Source: Marinifilum sp. N1E240
GTDB taxonomy: Bacteria; Bacteroidota; Bacteroidia; Bacteroidales; Marinifilaceae
Length of the DNA stretch: 64,000 nt
NCBI RefSeq assembly: GCF_009295825.1
Contig: NZ_WHKF01000005.1
Span: 1 to 64,000 of the forward strand
Reading direction: 5' to 3'
Shown: one piece after another, positions 54,171 to 63,132 of the stretch
Numbering within the stretch: the first letter of the stretch is position 1
How the letters are laid out: every line of letters begins with the position of its first letter
Program-made: the position numbers and the translations under genes
Notes under the pieces: generated by a model
The model's database searches: none
What the model saw: the letters and a program-made list of their open reading frames with translations, nothing else
What the model was told of the DNA's origin: nothing

Positions 54171-54385
54171 ATTTAGGTTTCCGATAAGGAAATAATAGGG
54201 AATCCTGTTTAAATCAGGAGCTGTCCCCGCAGCTGTAAATTCCGATTCAGTTTTGAATCTGTGTTTTGAACAAATATTCCACTGTCCAAAGTAATCCGGA
54301 TGGGAAGGAGTTCAAGACCGGAATAAGCCAGAAGACCTACCTTGATTGATGGATTTTAGCTTTCGGGCGAGAAAAGCGGGAAGAT
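54171..54385 (+). promoter_or_regulatory. Cobalamin riboswitch with no downstream gene
   Basis: All main landmarks of the adenosylcobalamin aptamer are present in order: AGGGAATCCTGTTTAAATCA, GGAGCTGTCCCCGCAGCTGT, a variable arm, CCACTG, GGGAAGG, and the B12 box AAGCCAGAAGACCTACC. The ends can close a short P1 (AGGT/ACCT). A following hairpin (GCTTT...AAAGC) and GCGGG at 54376 could form the loop-loop contact with CCCGC at 54226. The plus strand downstream has only a terminator at 54471, and radA is on the other strand, so no normal target gene exists here. Confidence 0.9.
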
Positions 54386-54470
54386 TCAATTTATTCTTTC
54401 TAATTCCGACGCTAGCAGATTCGAACTGCCATACTCGAATCGAAAAAATTCATAGTAACTGTTTTACTAT

Positions 54471-54505
54471 AGAGGATGTCTTGCCAAGACATCCTCTTTT
54501 TTTTA
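54471..54505 (+). terminator. Strong terminator after the orphan riboswitch
   Basis: AGAGGATGTCTT and AAGACATCCTCT form a perfect 12-bp stem with a 3-base loop and are followed by eight T on the plus strand. The T-run touches the radA stop codon. On the minus strand there is no T-run, so it is made for the riboswitch transcript. Confidence 0.92.
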
Positions 54506-55876
54506 TCTAAAAAGTGTTTGGAATACTTGACCAACTTTGCTTACTAAATGTATTTTGATATTGAACTTGGAAATATCCAGACCTTTTGAATTGTATTTTG
54601 GAATGAATATTTGCTTGAATCCCAGTTTTTCAGCCTCGCTAATTCTTTGATCAATTCTGTTTACCGAACGAATTTCTCCGGATAAACCAATCTCTCCAGC
54701 AAAGCACACTTCTTTAGGAATCGAGATATCGGTACTAGATGAAAGTATGGCAATAATTACAGCTAAATCGATAGCTGGGTCGTTTACTTTTATACCACCT
54801 GCAATATTTAGGAATACATCCTTGGTCGAGATTCTAAAGCCTGCACGTTTCTCCAGTACAGCCAATAACATGTTTAGTCTTCTCAAGTCGAAACCTGTTG
54901 AAGAGCGTTGAGGTGTTCCGTATGCTGCAGAACTCACTAAGGCTTGAATTTCGATCAGAAAAGGACGCATGCCTTCTATTGATGCTGAAATGGCGGTTCC
55001 ACTTAAACTTTCATCTTCCTGCGAAAGCAACAATTCTGATGGATTCGATACTTCTCGTAATCCGGTGTGTTGCATTTCGTATATTCCCATTTCGGAGGTG
55101 GATCCAAAACGGTTTTTGGTAGAACGTAAAATTCGGTACATGTGGTTTTGATCACCTTCGAACTGAAGAACCGTATCTACCATGTGTTCCAAAATTTTTG
55201 GACCTGCCAGATTTCCATCTTTGGTAATGTGTCCAATTAAAAGAACCGGCACCGCTGACTGTTTAGCGAATTGCAACAATTGCGAAGTACACTCACGAAT
55301 TTGAGAAACGCTCCCAGGTGCGGCTTCTATTTTTTCTGTTGCTAAAGTTTGAATAGAATCGATAACAACAATATTTGGCTTGGTATTTTTAATGTGAGAG
55401 AAAATGTTTTCCATTAAAGTCTCACTCACAATTAAGCACTTCTCATTATCAGAATTGATTCTGTTTCCTCTTAGTTTTATTTGCTGTGCACTTTCTTCAC
55501 CCGAAACGTAAAGAGTTGTGAAATTTTTAAGGTGTAAAGCAATCTGTAAAGCAAGAGTAGATTTTCCGATGCCAGGTTCGCCACCAATTAAAATTAATGA
55601 TCCTGGAACCAATCCGCCGCCCAAAACTCTATTCAACTCCATGTCTTGAGTGTTGAATCGTTTTTCTTCGGAAGAAGAGATTTCGGAAATTTTAAGCGGT
55701 TTGTTTTTAACGCCCTCGTTTGTACCAACAATATTTGTTGATTTTGTTTTCGTAATAATTTCTTCTACAAAAGTGTTCCACTCGTTACAAGAAGGACATT
55801 TTCCAACCCATTTAGCAGATTCTACTCCACAATTTTGACAAAACCAGGCACTTTTACTTTTTGCTTTGGCGACCAT
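54503..55876 (-). CDS. radA: DNA repair protein RadA
   Basis: A 457-residue RecA-like helicase that drives branch migration in recombination. The N-terminal zinc finger is CQNCGVESAKWVGKCPSC, Walker A is GGEPGIGKST (near residue 95), the family-specific KNRFG motif is in STKNRFGSTSEMG, and the C-terminal Lon-protease-like domain contains GEIGLSGEIR. Complete length. It is 9 bp downstream of the RfaE2-type gene on the same strand, so transcribed after it. Confidence 0.96.
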   Translation of the reverse strand: MVAKAKSKSAWFCQNCGVESAKWVGKCPSCNEWNTFVEEIITKTKSTNIVGTNEGVKNKPLKISEISSSEEKRFNTQDMELNRVLGGGLVPGSLILIGGEPGIGKSTLALQIALHLKNFTTLYVSGEESAQQIKLRGNRINSDNEKCLIVSETLMENIFSHIKNTKPNIVVIDSIQTLATEKIEAAPGSVSQIRECTSQLLQFAKQSAVPVLLIGHITKDGNLAGPKILEHMVDTVLQFEGDQNHMYRILRSTKNRFGSTSEMGIYEMQHTGLREVSNPSELLLSQEDESLSGTAISASIEGMRPFLIEIQALVSSAAYGTPQRSSTGFDLRRLNMLLAVLEKRAGFRISTKDVFLNIAGGIKVNDPAIDLAVIIAILSSSTDISIPKEVCFAGEIGLSGEIRSVNRIDQRISEAEKLGFKQIFIPKYNSKGLDISKFNIKIHLVSKVGQVFQTLFR

Positions 55877-55885
55877 GCAAATTAT

Positions 55886-56386
55886 TTATTTAGAAGTTTT
55901 GATGATTTTATTAATAATTCCTGTTGACGAAAATCCTTCAATAAAATCTAGTGTTTTGATTTCTCCACCTTTTCCTTTCACTATATCATATCCTACAATA
56001 TCTTCAGCACTGTAATCGCTTCCTTTTACCAAAATATCCGGCTGAACGAAATTGATTAAATCGTAAGGTGTTTGTTCTCCAAAAAAGATGATCATATCGA
56101 TATAGCCTAATGAAGCCAGGAGTAAGGCACGGGAATATTCATCGTTAATTGGGCGATCAGGACCTTTTAATTTCTGAACCGAAGCATCGGTATTTAATCC
56201 CAAAATCATTTTATTTCCCATTGATGCTGCTGAAGTCAGATATTCCAAGTGTCCTCGGTGAACAAGATCGAAACAACCATTGGTAAAAACGATTTTTTCT
56301 TCCTTAAATCTCCAGGTTTGCAATAGGTTGAAAGCTTCTTCCTTTTCGAAGAATATTTTATTTTTTATCAATTCAAGTTTATCCAT
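55886..56386 (-). CDS. RfaE2-type heptose-1-phosphate adenylyltransferase
   Basis: A 166-residue nucleotidyltransferase from the ATG at 56386. The motif FTNGCFDLVHRGHLEYL holds the HxGH site, and ILVKGSDYSAEDIVG with a C-terminal STTG-like GFSSTGIINKI are typical of the stand-alone RfaE domain II. This enzyme adds AMP to heptose-1-phosphate to make ADP-heptose for lipopolysaccharide core. The kinase half (RfaE1) is not in the window. Probably cotranscribed with radA. Confidence 0.85.
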   Translation of the reverse strand: MDKLELIKNKIFFEKEEAFNLLQTWRFKEEKIVFTNGCFDLVHRGHLEYLTSAASMGNKMILGLNTDASVQKLKGPDRPINDEYSRALLLASLGYIDMIIFFGEQTPYDLINFVQPDILVKGSDYSAEDIVGYDIVKGKGGEIKTLDFIEGFSSTGIINKIIKTSK

Positions 56387-56471
56387 CTGTTTCAAAATTT
56401 TCTTAAAGTTAGTTTTTCGAATACATAGTAGCAAGTCATATTCGATATCTCAATTATCGATTAGGGACAAC

Positions 56472-56503
56472 AAAAAAAAGGCTGATCCCGAAAGAACAGC
56501 CTT
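56472..56503 (-). terminator. Terminator after panD
   Basis: AAGGCTGTTC and GATCAGCCTT pair imperfectly around TTTCGG on the minus strand and are followed by eight T. Confidence 0.85.
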
Positions 56504-56524
56504 GAACTAGTATTCTAAATAAAT

Positions 56525-56875
56525 TTAAATCAATTTATTGGTAGCAGTATCAGGGAATACCAAACTCGGTTCCCACGATTTAGCCTCCTCAAATTCCATT
56601 GAGGCGTACGAAATAATGATGATAACATCACCAACCGCACATTTTCTTGCAGCAGCACCATTCAAGCAAATTGTACCTGAACCTCTTTCGCCACGAATAA
56701 CATAGGTCTCTAAGCGTTCACCATTGTTAATGTTAACAATTTGAACCTTCTCATTTTCTATTAAGTTGGCTGCATCCATTAGATCTTCATCAATGGTTAC
56801 ACTACCAACATACTGAAGATCTGCACCTGTTACTGATGCTTTGTGAATCTTCGATTTACAAACTTCAATGTACAT
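56525..56875 (-). CDS. panD: Aspartate 1-decarboxylase
   Basis: A 116-residue pyruvoyl enzyme that makes beta-alanine for pantothenate. The self-cleavage site is Gly24-Ser25 in YVGSVTID, and the [17 protein letters not shown] and [19 protein letters not shown] blocks are family-typical. It follows panC by 18 bp, giving a compact beta-alanine and pantothenate operon. Confidence 0.96.
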   Translation of the reverse strand: MYIEVCKSKIHKASVTGADLQYVGSVTIDEDLMDAANLIENEKVQIVNINNGERLETYVIRGERGSGTICLNGAAARKCAVGDVIIIISYASMEFEEAKSWEPSLVFPDTATNKLI

Positions 56876-56893
56876 AATTGCCTCTAACTAATA

Positions 56894-57733
56894 TTAAAAA
56901 GTTACATTATCGATCAAACGAATTTTTCCAACCTGAACCGTGATACAACCAACTTTCACATTGTCTTCATCCCAACTATTTATTTGAGTTAAAGTTGTAT
57001 CATCCACAATTTCGAAATATTCGACCGAAAGATATGGGTTTTTATTGATTTCTTCAACAACCCAATTTTTCAATTGAGTTACATTTAATTCGGCAGCTAA
57101 GTTACGAGCTTTAAATAAAGTTTCAGAGATTTTAGAAGCATTTTTTCTTTGGACATCACTAAGTAGCATATTTCTTGAGCTCATCGCTAATCCATCTTCC
57201 TCCCGGATAATGGGGCATGGAACGATATTTACGCTTAACTTAAGATCCTTTACCATCTGCTTAATAACAGCTACTTGTTGGAAATCTTTTTGTCCAAAAT
57301 AGGAGTTATCTGGCGTAACTATGTCGAAAAGCTTACTTACAACCTGTGCAACACCATTAAAATGTCCTGGTCTGTTTTTACCTTCCATAACCGTATCAAG
57401 CTGTCCAAAGTTAAAAACACGAGTGTCAGGTTCAGGATATATTTCCTCTACTTCAGGAATAAAAATGATATCAGGATTGTATTTCGATAATTTTTCCAAG
57501 TCATCTTCTATGCATCTTGGATAAGTTTTAAGATCATTAGGATTGTTGAACTGTGTTGGGTTCACAAAAATACTTACAATGGTAATGTCATTATTTTTAA
57601 CCGATTGTTCTGTTAAAGATAAATGTCCCTGATGTAAAGCTCCCATGGTTGGTACAAAACCAATACTCTTTCCTTCCTCCTTAAACTTGCTGATTTTCGC
57701 TTTTGTTTCAGCTACAAGTCTTATTATTTCCAT
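56894..57733 (-). CDS. panC: Pantothenate synthetase
   Basis: A 279-residue ligase joining pantoate and beta-alanine with ATP. The nucleotidyltransferase signature MGALHQGHLSL (HxGH), the FVNPTQFNNPNDL motif, FGQKDFQQVAVIKQM and the MSSRN loop are all present. It precedes panD, which supplies its beta-alanine. panB is not in the window. It is divergent from the glycogen synthase-like gene. Confidence 0.96.
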   Translation of the reverse strand: MEIIRLVAETKAKISKFKEEGKSIGFVPTMGALHQGHLSLTEQSVKNNDITIVSIFVNPTQFNNPNDLKTYPRCIEDDLEKLSKYNPDIIFIPEVEEIYPEPDTRVFNFGQLDTVMEGKNRPGHFNGVAQVVSKLFDIVTPDNSYFGQKDFQQVAVIKQMVKDLKLSVNIVPCPIIREEDGLAMSSRNMLLSDVQRKNASKISETLFKARNLAAELNVTQLKNWVVEEINKNPYLSVEYFEIVDDTTLTQINSWDEDNVKVGCITVQVGKIRLIDNVTF

Positions 57734-57885
57734 CCCGTTCTAATAATCTTATAAAATCGTTTCGATTTTTAATTGTGAGTGCAAATAAAATAAATAAATA
57801 ATTACAATAGAAATTATAAGTGCATTTAATTGTATTGTAGATGCTTTAAGCTTTGGTAAAGATCACATTTCTGAATTATTTTTAT

Positions 57886-57893
57886 TAATTTTG
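57886..57893 (+). promoter_or_regulatory. -7 element before GlgA-like gene
   Basis: TAATTTTG matches TAnnTTTG and lies 33 bp before the ATG at 57927. No -33 box at the right spacing. Confidence 0.5.
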
Positions 57894-57926
57894 CGCAGAT
57901 AATCTGTATTAATATTTAGCGACTAT

Positions 57927-58736
57927 ATGGAAAAGACAAAAGTATTGTTTGTTTCACAAGAAATTACCCCTTATTTACCTGAAAGTGAAATGTCTGATAT
58001 CGGAAGACATTTGCCGCAGGGAATTCAGGAAAAAGGAAAAGAAATCAGAACTTTCATGCCTCGATACGGATGTATTAATGAGAGAAGAAATCAATTGCAT
58101 GAGGTGATCCGCTTGTCGGGAATGAATTTAATTATTGATGATACAGATCATCCCTTAATAATTAAGGTGGCTTCGATTCAAGCTGCAAGAATGCAGGTAT
58201 ACTTTATTGATAATGAAGATTATTTTCATAGAAAGAAAGTATTGCTTGATGAAAATGGAGCAGGATTTGAAGATAATGATGAAAGAGCAATTTTCTTTGC
58301 GCGAGGTGTGCTTGAGACTGTTAAGAAATTAAGATGGGCTCCAGATGTAGTACATTGTCAAGGATGGTTTACTGGATTGCTTCCATTGTATTTGAAAAAA
58401 GCTTTTAACGAAGATCCTTTATTTACAGACACAAAAGTTGTATTCTCAATTTACAATGATGAGTTCGAGACTCCTTTTAGTTCTGAATTTAAGAATAAAG
58501 CAATTATTGAAGGTGTTGAAGCTGACGATGTAAAAGTTTTAGAGGATGCGAATTACGTATCACTTCATAAATTAGCAATTGATCAGTCGGATGCTATTAT
58601 TATGGGAAGTGAAACTATTAATGAAGAAATTAAAGCTTATGCTCAGTCAACAGGGAAACCTTTTATGGAGTATAAGAATAAAGAAGAATATATCACTGCT
58701 TATTCTGAATTTTACGATGAGTTAGTTGCAGAATAA
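57927..58736 (+). CDS. Stand-alone glycogen synthase N-terminal-like protein
   Basis: A 269-residue protein matching only the N-terminal (GT5) half of GlgA/starch synthase: KVLFVSQEITPYLPE at the start, then VYFIDNEDYFHR, DERAIFFARGVLETVKKL and PDVVHCQGWFTGLLPLYLKKAF. The ADP-glucose-binding KxGGL motif after the first strand is replaced by ESEMSDIGRHLP, and the whole C-terminal Rossmann domain is absent. It is therefore unlikely to be a glycosyltransferase. Divergent from panC and upstream of glmS; own terminator. Confidence 0.8.
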   Translation: MEKTKVLFVSQEITPYLPESEMSDIGRHLPQGIQEKGKEIRTFMPRYGCINERRNQLHEVIRLSGMNLIIDDTDHPLIIKVASIQAARMQVYFIDNEDYFHRKKVLLDENGAGFEDNDERAIFFARGVLETVKKLRWAPDVVHCQGWFTGLLPLYLKKAFNEDPLFTDTKVVFSIYNDEFETPFSSEFKNKAIIEGVEADDVKVLEDANYVSLHKLAIDQSDAIIMGSETINEEIKAYAQSTGKPFMEYKNKEEYITAYSEFYDELVAE

Positions 58737-58756
58737 ACAAGATTAGATAAGATTAG

Positions 58757-58794
58757 AAAATGCATTATTACTACGGTATTAATGCATTTTTTTT
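58757..58794 (+). terminator. Terminator after the GlgA-like gene
   Basis: AAAATGCATTA and TAATGCATTTT pair around a loop of about 12 bases and run into eight T. Confidence 0.88.
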
Positions 58795-58947
58795 ATGCCA
58801 AATTATTAAGTGTTTAAGTTTGGCGAGTAGCTTAACTTATTGTATTTTTAGGATGAATTTATGATAATTGAAAAAGATTCTACTTTTATTTCTGTAAAAC
58901 TCTTATAGTAAGGAAAGTATGATTATTTTATTAAGAAAATAAAAATC

Positions 58948-58971
58948 CGGTTTCGCGTGGTACCGAAATCG
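58948..58971 (+). promoter_or_regulatory. Leader hairpin before glmS
   Basis: CGGTTTCG and CGAAATCG form an 8-bp stem in RNA (one G-U) around CGTGGTAC, ending 14 bp before the glmS ATG. It could affect translation start. It does not resemble the glmS ribozyme. Confidence 0.35.
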
Positions 58972-58985
58972 TAAATTATGTATTT

Positions 58986-60821
58986 ATGTGTGGAATAGTT
59001 GGTTACATTGGAGATAAGGATGCTTATCCCATTCTGGTCAATGGTTTAAAAAGATTGGAATATCGCGGATATGATTCTGCTGGTATTGCATTACGTACAA
59101 ACCAAACTCAGGTATTTAAGTGTAAAGGAAAAGTTATAGATCTGGAAAATCACGTAAAAGGAAGTGATATTTCGGGATCAATTGGAATTGGACATACTCG
59201 TTGGGCAACACATGGTGAGCCTAATGATGAAAATGCTCATCCACATTGTTCGATGAATAATAAATTTACAATTATCCATAACGGGATTATTGAAAATTAT
59301 TCTTTTCTAAAAGACAAATTAGTAAAACGAGGATATACTTTCCAAAGTGATACCGATACAGAGGTGTTGGCTAATTTGATTGAGTACATCTACCTTAAAG
59401 GTGAAGTATCTGCTGAAATAGCAGTTCGTTTGGCGCTTACAAAAGTAGTTGGTGCTTATGGTTTGGTTGTTATCGCCGAAGATGAACCGGATCAGTTGAT
59501 CGCTGCAAGGAAAGGTAGTCCGCTTGTAGTTGGTGTTGGAAATGGGGAATATTTCCTGGCTTCGGATGCTACTCCAATTATAGAATATACTCAAAGTGTG
59601 ATCTATTTAAATGATAATGATGTTGCTATTATTAGTCGCGATGAATTGACATTGAAAACAATTCAGAATGATAAGTTAACTCCTCATATTCAGCATCTTG
59701 ATTTAGATATTGAACAAATTGAAAAAGGTGGTTACGAGCATTTCATGTTAAAGGAAATTTTCGAACAAACCAGTTCTATTCACGATACCATTCGTGGTAG
59801 AGTATCTGCTCAAAATAAAGAAGTATTTCTTGGAGGAATCAACGATGTAATTCCAAAATTGGTAAATGCACGCCGAATTTTAATCATTGGTTGTGGTACT
59901 TCATGGCACGCTGGAATGGTTGGTGAATATTTGTTTGAAGAATTTGCCAGAATTCCGGTTGAAGTTGAATATGCTTCTGAATTCCGTTATAGAAATCCTG
60001 TGATTTTTGAAGATGATATTGTTTTGGCAATTAGTCAGAGTGGTGAAACCGCTGATACATTGGCCGCAATTAAATTGGCAAAAGAATCTGGAGCTACGGT
60101 TTTAGGTATCTGTAATGTTGTTGGATCAAGTATTCCAAGAGAGACGCATGCAGGAGTTTATACTCACGCAGGACCAGAAATTGGAGTTGCTTCAACAAAG
60201 GCGTTTACTGCGCAAGTTACCGTTCTTACCATGATGGCAATGGTGGTAGGTTACCGAAAAGGTACGCTTGAGAAAGAAGAGTATCACAAATTAATTGAAG
60301 AATTTGCAAAGTTACCTGAAAAGATTGGTCGAATTTTAGAGAAAGATCAGGATATTAAGGAACTTTCTAAGAGATATGTTGAATCTACAAATGCATTGTA
60401 TTTAGGTCGTGGATTTCTTTTCCCTGTTGCTTTGGAAGGAGCACTTAAATTAAAAGAGATCTCTTATATTCATGCAGAAGGGTATCCTGCTGCTGAAATG
60501 AAACATGGACCAATTGCTTTGATTGATGAGCACATGCCGGTATTTGTTGCTGCAACCAAGGATAAATCTTACGAGAAAATTGTAAGTAATATTCAGGAGG
60601 TAAAAGCGCGTAAAGGTCATGTTATTGCGATTGTAACGGAAGGAGATACTGTAATTGGTGAAATGGCTGATTACGTTATTGAAATTCCTGAAACATTGGA
60701 AGCATTGGCTCCTTTATTAACTGTTGTACCATTCCAGTTGATTTCATATTACATTGCTGTATTGCGCGGTTGTAATGTAGATCAACCTCGAAATTTGGCT
60801 AAATCAGTTACTGTAGAATAA
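58986..60821 (+). CDS. glmS: Glucosamine-fructose-6-phosphate aminotransferase
   Basis: A 611-residue cytosolic enzyme making glucosamine-6-phosphate, the entry to peptidoglycan and lipopolysaccharide sugars. The N-terminal glutaminase has the catalytic Cys2 in MCGIVGYIG, with GHTRWATHGEP. Two SIS domains follow with GCGTSWHAGMVG and AISQSGETADT. The C-terminus ends in DQPRNLAKSVTVE, typical and complete. Confidence 0.97.
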   Translation: MCGIVGYIGDKDAYPILVNGLKRLEYRGYDSAGIALRTNQTQVFKCKGKVIDLENHVKGSDISGSIGIGHTRWATHGEPNDENAHPHCSMNNKFTIIHNGIIENYSFLKDKLVKRGYTFQSDTDTEVLANLIEYIYLKGEVSAEIAVRLALTKVVGAYGLVVIAEDEPDQLIAARKGSPLVVGVGNGEYFLASDATPIIEYTQSVIYLNDNDVAIISRDELTLKTIQNDKLTPHIQHLDLDIEQIEKGGYEHFMLKEIFEQTSSIHDTIRGRVSAQNKEVFLGGINDVIPKLVNARRILIIGCGTSWHAGMVGEYLFEEFARIPVEVEYASEFRYRNPVIFEDDIVLAISQSGETADTLAAIKLAKESGATVLGICNVVGSSIPRETHAGVYTHAGPEIGVASTKAFTAQVTVLTMMAMVVGYRKGTLEKEEYHKLIEEFAKLPEKIGRILEKDQDIKELSKRYVESTNALYLGRGFLFPVALEGALKLKEISYIHAEGYPAAEMKHGPIALIDEHMPVFVAATKDKSYEKIVSNIQEVKARKGHVIAIVTEGDTVIGEMADYVIEIPETLEALAPLLTVVPFQLISYYIAVLRGCNVDQPRNLAKSVTVE

Positions 60822-60840
60822 TCTGTATTTTCAGTATATA

Positions 60841-60875
60841 AAAAGAGCGATGATGATTCATCGCTCTTTCTTTTT
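60841..60875. terminator. Bidirectional terminator between glmS and rfbB
   Basis: AAAAGAGCGATGA and TCATCGCTCTTT pair around a short loop, with an A-rich left flank and T-rich right flank. Confidence 0.88.
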
Positions 60876-61929
60876 ATCTGTTATCGTATTGATTTTCGTA
60901 ATATTTCTCGTAATCGCCAGAAAGAATACGTTCAAGCCAATCTGTATTTTCTAAATACCAATCGATGGTTTGTTCAAAGCCTTCCTCGAACTGAATACTT
61001 GGTTTCCATCCCAATTCTTTTTCAATTTTTGAAGCGTCAATTGCATATCTCATATCGTGACCAGCTCGATCTTTTACGTATGTGATTAGTTTTTGAGAAG
61101 TCCCAATATCCTGATTCAGCTTTTTGTCCATGATATCACATAGCTTTTTCACTAAATCGATATTTGTCCACTCATTATCGCCACCAATATTATAGGTTTC
61201 CCCAATTCTACCTTCATGGTAAATTTGATCAATAGCCAAAGCGTGATCTTCAACAAATAACCAATCTCTAATATTATCACCTTTGCCATATATTGGGAGA
61301 GGTTTAGAGTTTTTAATATTGTTGATCACCAATGGGATTAATTTTTCAGGGAACTGGTTTGCACCGTAATTATTAGAACAGTTCGATAGTACAACAGGCA
61401 ACTTATAAGTATGGAAATAAGCACGAACCAAATGATCGGAACTTGCCTTTGATGCAGAATATGGACTTCTTGGATCGTAAGGCGTTGTCTCGGTAAATTT
61501 TCCGGTTGGACCTAGCGAACCATATACTTCATCGGTCGAAATGTGATAAAATTTCTTATCATCCATCTCCCCTTTCCACAATTCTTTGGCAGCATTCAAA
61601 AGATTAACTGTTCCAACAATGTTAGTGGTTATAAAGGCAAGAGGATCTGAGATTGAACGATCGACGTGCGATTCGGCGGCTAAATGCAAAACACCATCAA
61701 ATTTAAACTCTTGAAACAATTCAGTTACAAAAGCCAAATCAGTAATATTACCTTTTACGAAAATGTAATTGGACTTCGAATCAATATCTTTTAGGTTCTC
61801 CAAATTCCCAGCATAAGTTAAAGCATCTAAATTGATGATTTGATATTCGGGATATTTGTTAACGAATAAGCGAACTACATGAGATCCAATAAATCCGGCT
61901 CCTCCCGTAATTAGAATTTTCTTTTTCAT
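60874..61929 (-). CDS. rfbB: dTDP-glucose 4,6-dehydratase
   Basis: A 351-residue extended SDR making dTDP-4-keto-6-deoxyglucose, the precursor of rhamnose and other deoxysugars. Motifs: TGGAGFIGSHVVR, HLAAESHVDRSI, the STDEVYGSLG segment with catalytic Asp-Glu, YSASKASSDHLVRAY and NNYGANQFPEKLIPL. Other rfb genes are not in the window. It follows galE by 31 bp, so the two nucleotide-sugar genes are probably one unit. Confidence 0.95.
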   Translation of the reverse strand: MKKKILITGGAGFIGSHVVRLFVNKYPEYQIINLDALTYAGNLENLKDIDSKSNYIFVKGNITDLAFVTELFQEFKFDGVLHLAAESHVDRSISDPLAFITTNIVGTVNLLNAAKELWKGEMDDKKFYHISTDEVYGSLGPTGKFTETTPYDPRSPYSASKASSDHLVRAYFHTYKLPVVLSNCSNNYGANQFPEKLIPLVINNIKNSKPLPIYGKGDNIRDWLFVEDHALAIDQIYHEGRIGETYNIGGDNEWTNIDLVKKLCDIMDKKLNQDIGTSQKLITYVKDRAGHDMRYAIDASKIEKELGWKPSIQFEEGFEQTIDWYLENTDWLERILSGDYEKYYENQYDNR

Positions 61930-61960
61930 TGGTCGTAATGTTTAAGTGTATGTGATTGTT

Positions 61961-62995
61961 CTATTTTACTTCTTCTTTCTTTAAGTTTTCTTGCCATTTC
62001 CAAGCTGATAACAAGGTATCATCAAGTGTACTTTCCGATTTCCATCCTAAGCTTTTATTTGCAAAGGAGGTATCTGCGTATATTTGCTCAACATCACCAG
62101 GGCGACGAGCAACAATTTTATGAGGAACTTTCTCTCCTGTTGATCTTTCAAATCCTTCTATAATTTCAAGAACAGAAACTCCTTCGCCTGTTCCAACATT
62201 AAAATATTCGTAATTTGAGTTTTGTTTGTTCATAAGCAATCTCTCTATTGCTACAACATGAGCCTTTGCCAAATCAACTACATTTATATAATCTCTTATA
62301 CAAGATCCATCGGGAGTGTTGTAATCATCACCAAAAACACTAAGCTCCTGACGGATACCAGCAACAGTTTGAGTGATGAATGGAATCAAATTATTTGGCA
62401 CTCCAAGAGGCAATTCTCCAATTTTTGCAGATGGATGAGCCCCAATAGGATTGAAATATCTTAGAGCAATTCCGTTTAAGTTTGGATGAGCTTTTACAGT
62501 ATCTCTAATAATATCTTCACTGATAGATTTTGTATTACCATAAGGTGATTCAGCTTCTTTACGTGGAGTTGATTCTGTAACCGGAAGCTTATCTGGTTGT
62601 CCATAAACTGTACATGAAGAGGAAAATACGAGGTTTGGAATGTTATGTTCCTTCATCGCTTCCAACATATTCATCAAGGAATTTAAGTTGTTACGATAAT
62701 ACATTAGAGGTTTTGCAACCGATTCTCCAACAGCTTTATTTGCGGCAAAATGTATTATTGCTTCTAAATTCGGATACTTTTTAAAAAATGCTTCGGTTTC
62801 TTCAATTACACTAAGATCTACCTTTTCAAAGATGGGTCTGATTCCGGTAATTGATTCAATACCATCAAGTACTTCAATTTTAGAATTTGATAAATTATCA
62901 GCAATAATTACTTCGAAACCATTGTTTTGTAGTTCAACAGCCGTGTGAGAACCTATATATCCAGTACCTCCGGCAACAAGAATTTGTTTTTTCAT
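61961..62995 (-). CDS. galE: UDP-glucose 4-epimerase
   Basis: A 344-residue extended SDR that interconverts UDP-glucose and UDP-galactose. Motifs: GGTGYIGSHTAVEL, HFAANKAVGES, FSSSCTVYG with the catalytic Ser, YGNTK (Tyr-x-x-x-Lys), and RYFNPIGAHPSAKIGE. A following RDYINVVDLAKAH is characteristic of GalE. First gene of the galE-rfbB pair. Confidence 0.95.
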   Translation of the reverse strand: MKKQILVAGGTGYIGSHTAVELQNNGFEVIIADNLSNSKIEVLDGIESITGIRPIFEKVDLSVIEETEAFFKKYPNLEAIIHFAANKAVGESVAKPLMYYRNNLNSLMNMLEAMKEHNIPNLVFSSSCTVYGQPDKLPVTESTPRKEAESPYGNTKSISEDIIRDTVKAHPNLNGIALRYFNPIGAHPSAKIGELPLGVPNNLIPFITQTVAGIRQELSVFGDDYNTPDGSCIRDYINVVDLAKAHVVAIERLLMNKQNSNYEYFNVGTGEGVSVLEIIEGFERSTGEKVPHKIVARRPGDVEQIYADTSFANKSLGWKSESTLDDTLLSAWKWQENLKKEEVK

Positions 62996-63132
62996 AATAG
63001 TTTTAATGTATCGAATTGATAAGTAAAATTAAGTCGATTTTTATAGATATTCTTATATAATTTAGTTAAATTAATTTTGAAAGCGGAATTCGCTGATTAT
63101 TAAAAGATTGCTATGTATACGCAAAATATCCA

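Noticed and set aside
54349-54510. 53-codon frame downstream of the cobalamin riboswitch
   Set aside because: It begins inside riboswitch structure and ends in the terminator T-run; no ribosome-binding signal or family match. Kept only as a note in the findings.
58800-58985. glmS ribozyme
   Set aside because: No ribozyme core is seen; the element is known from Firmicutes, and the gap is AT-rich with only one short hairpin.
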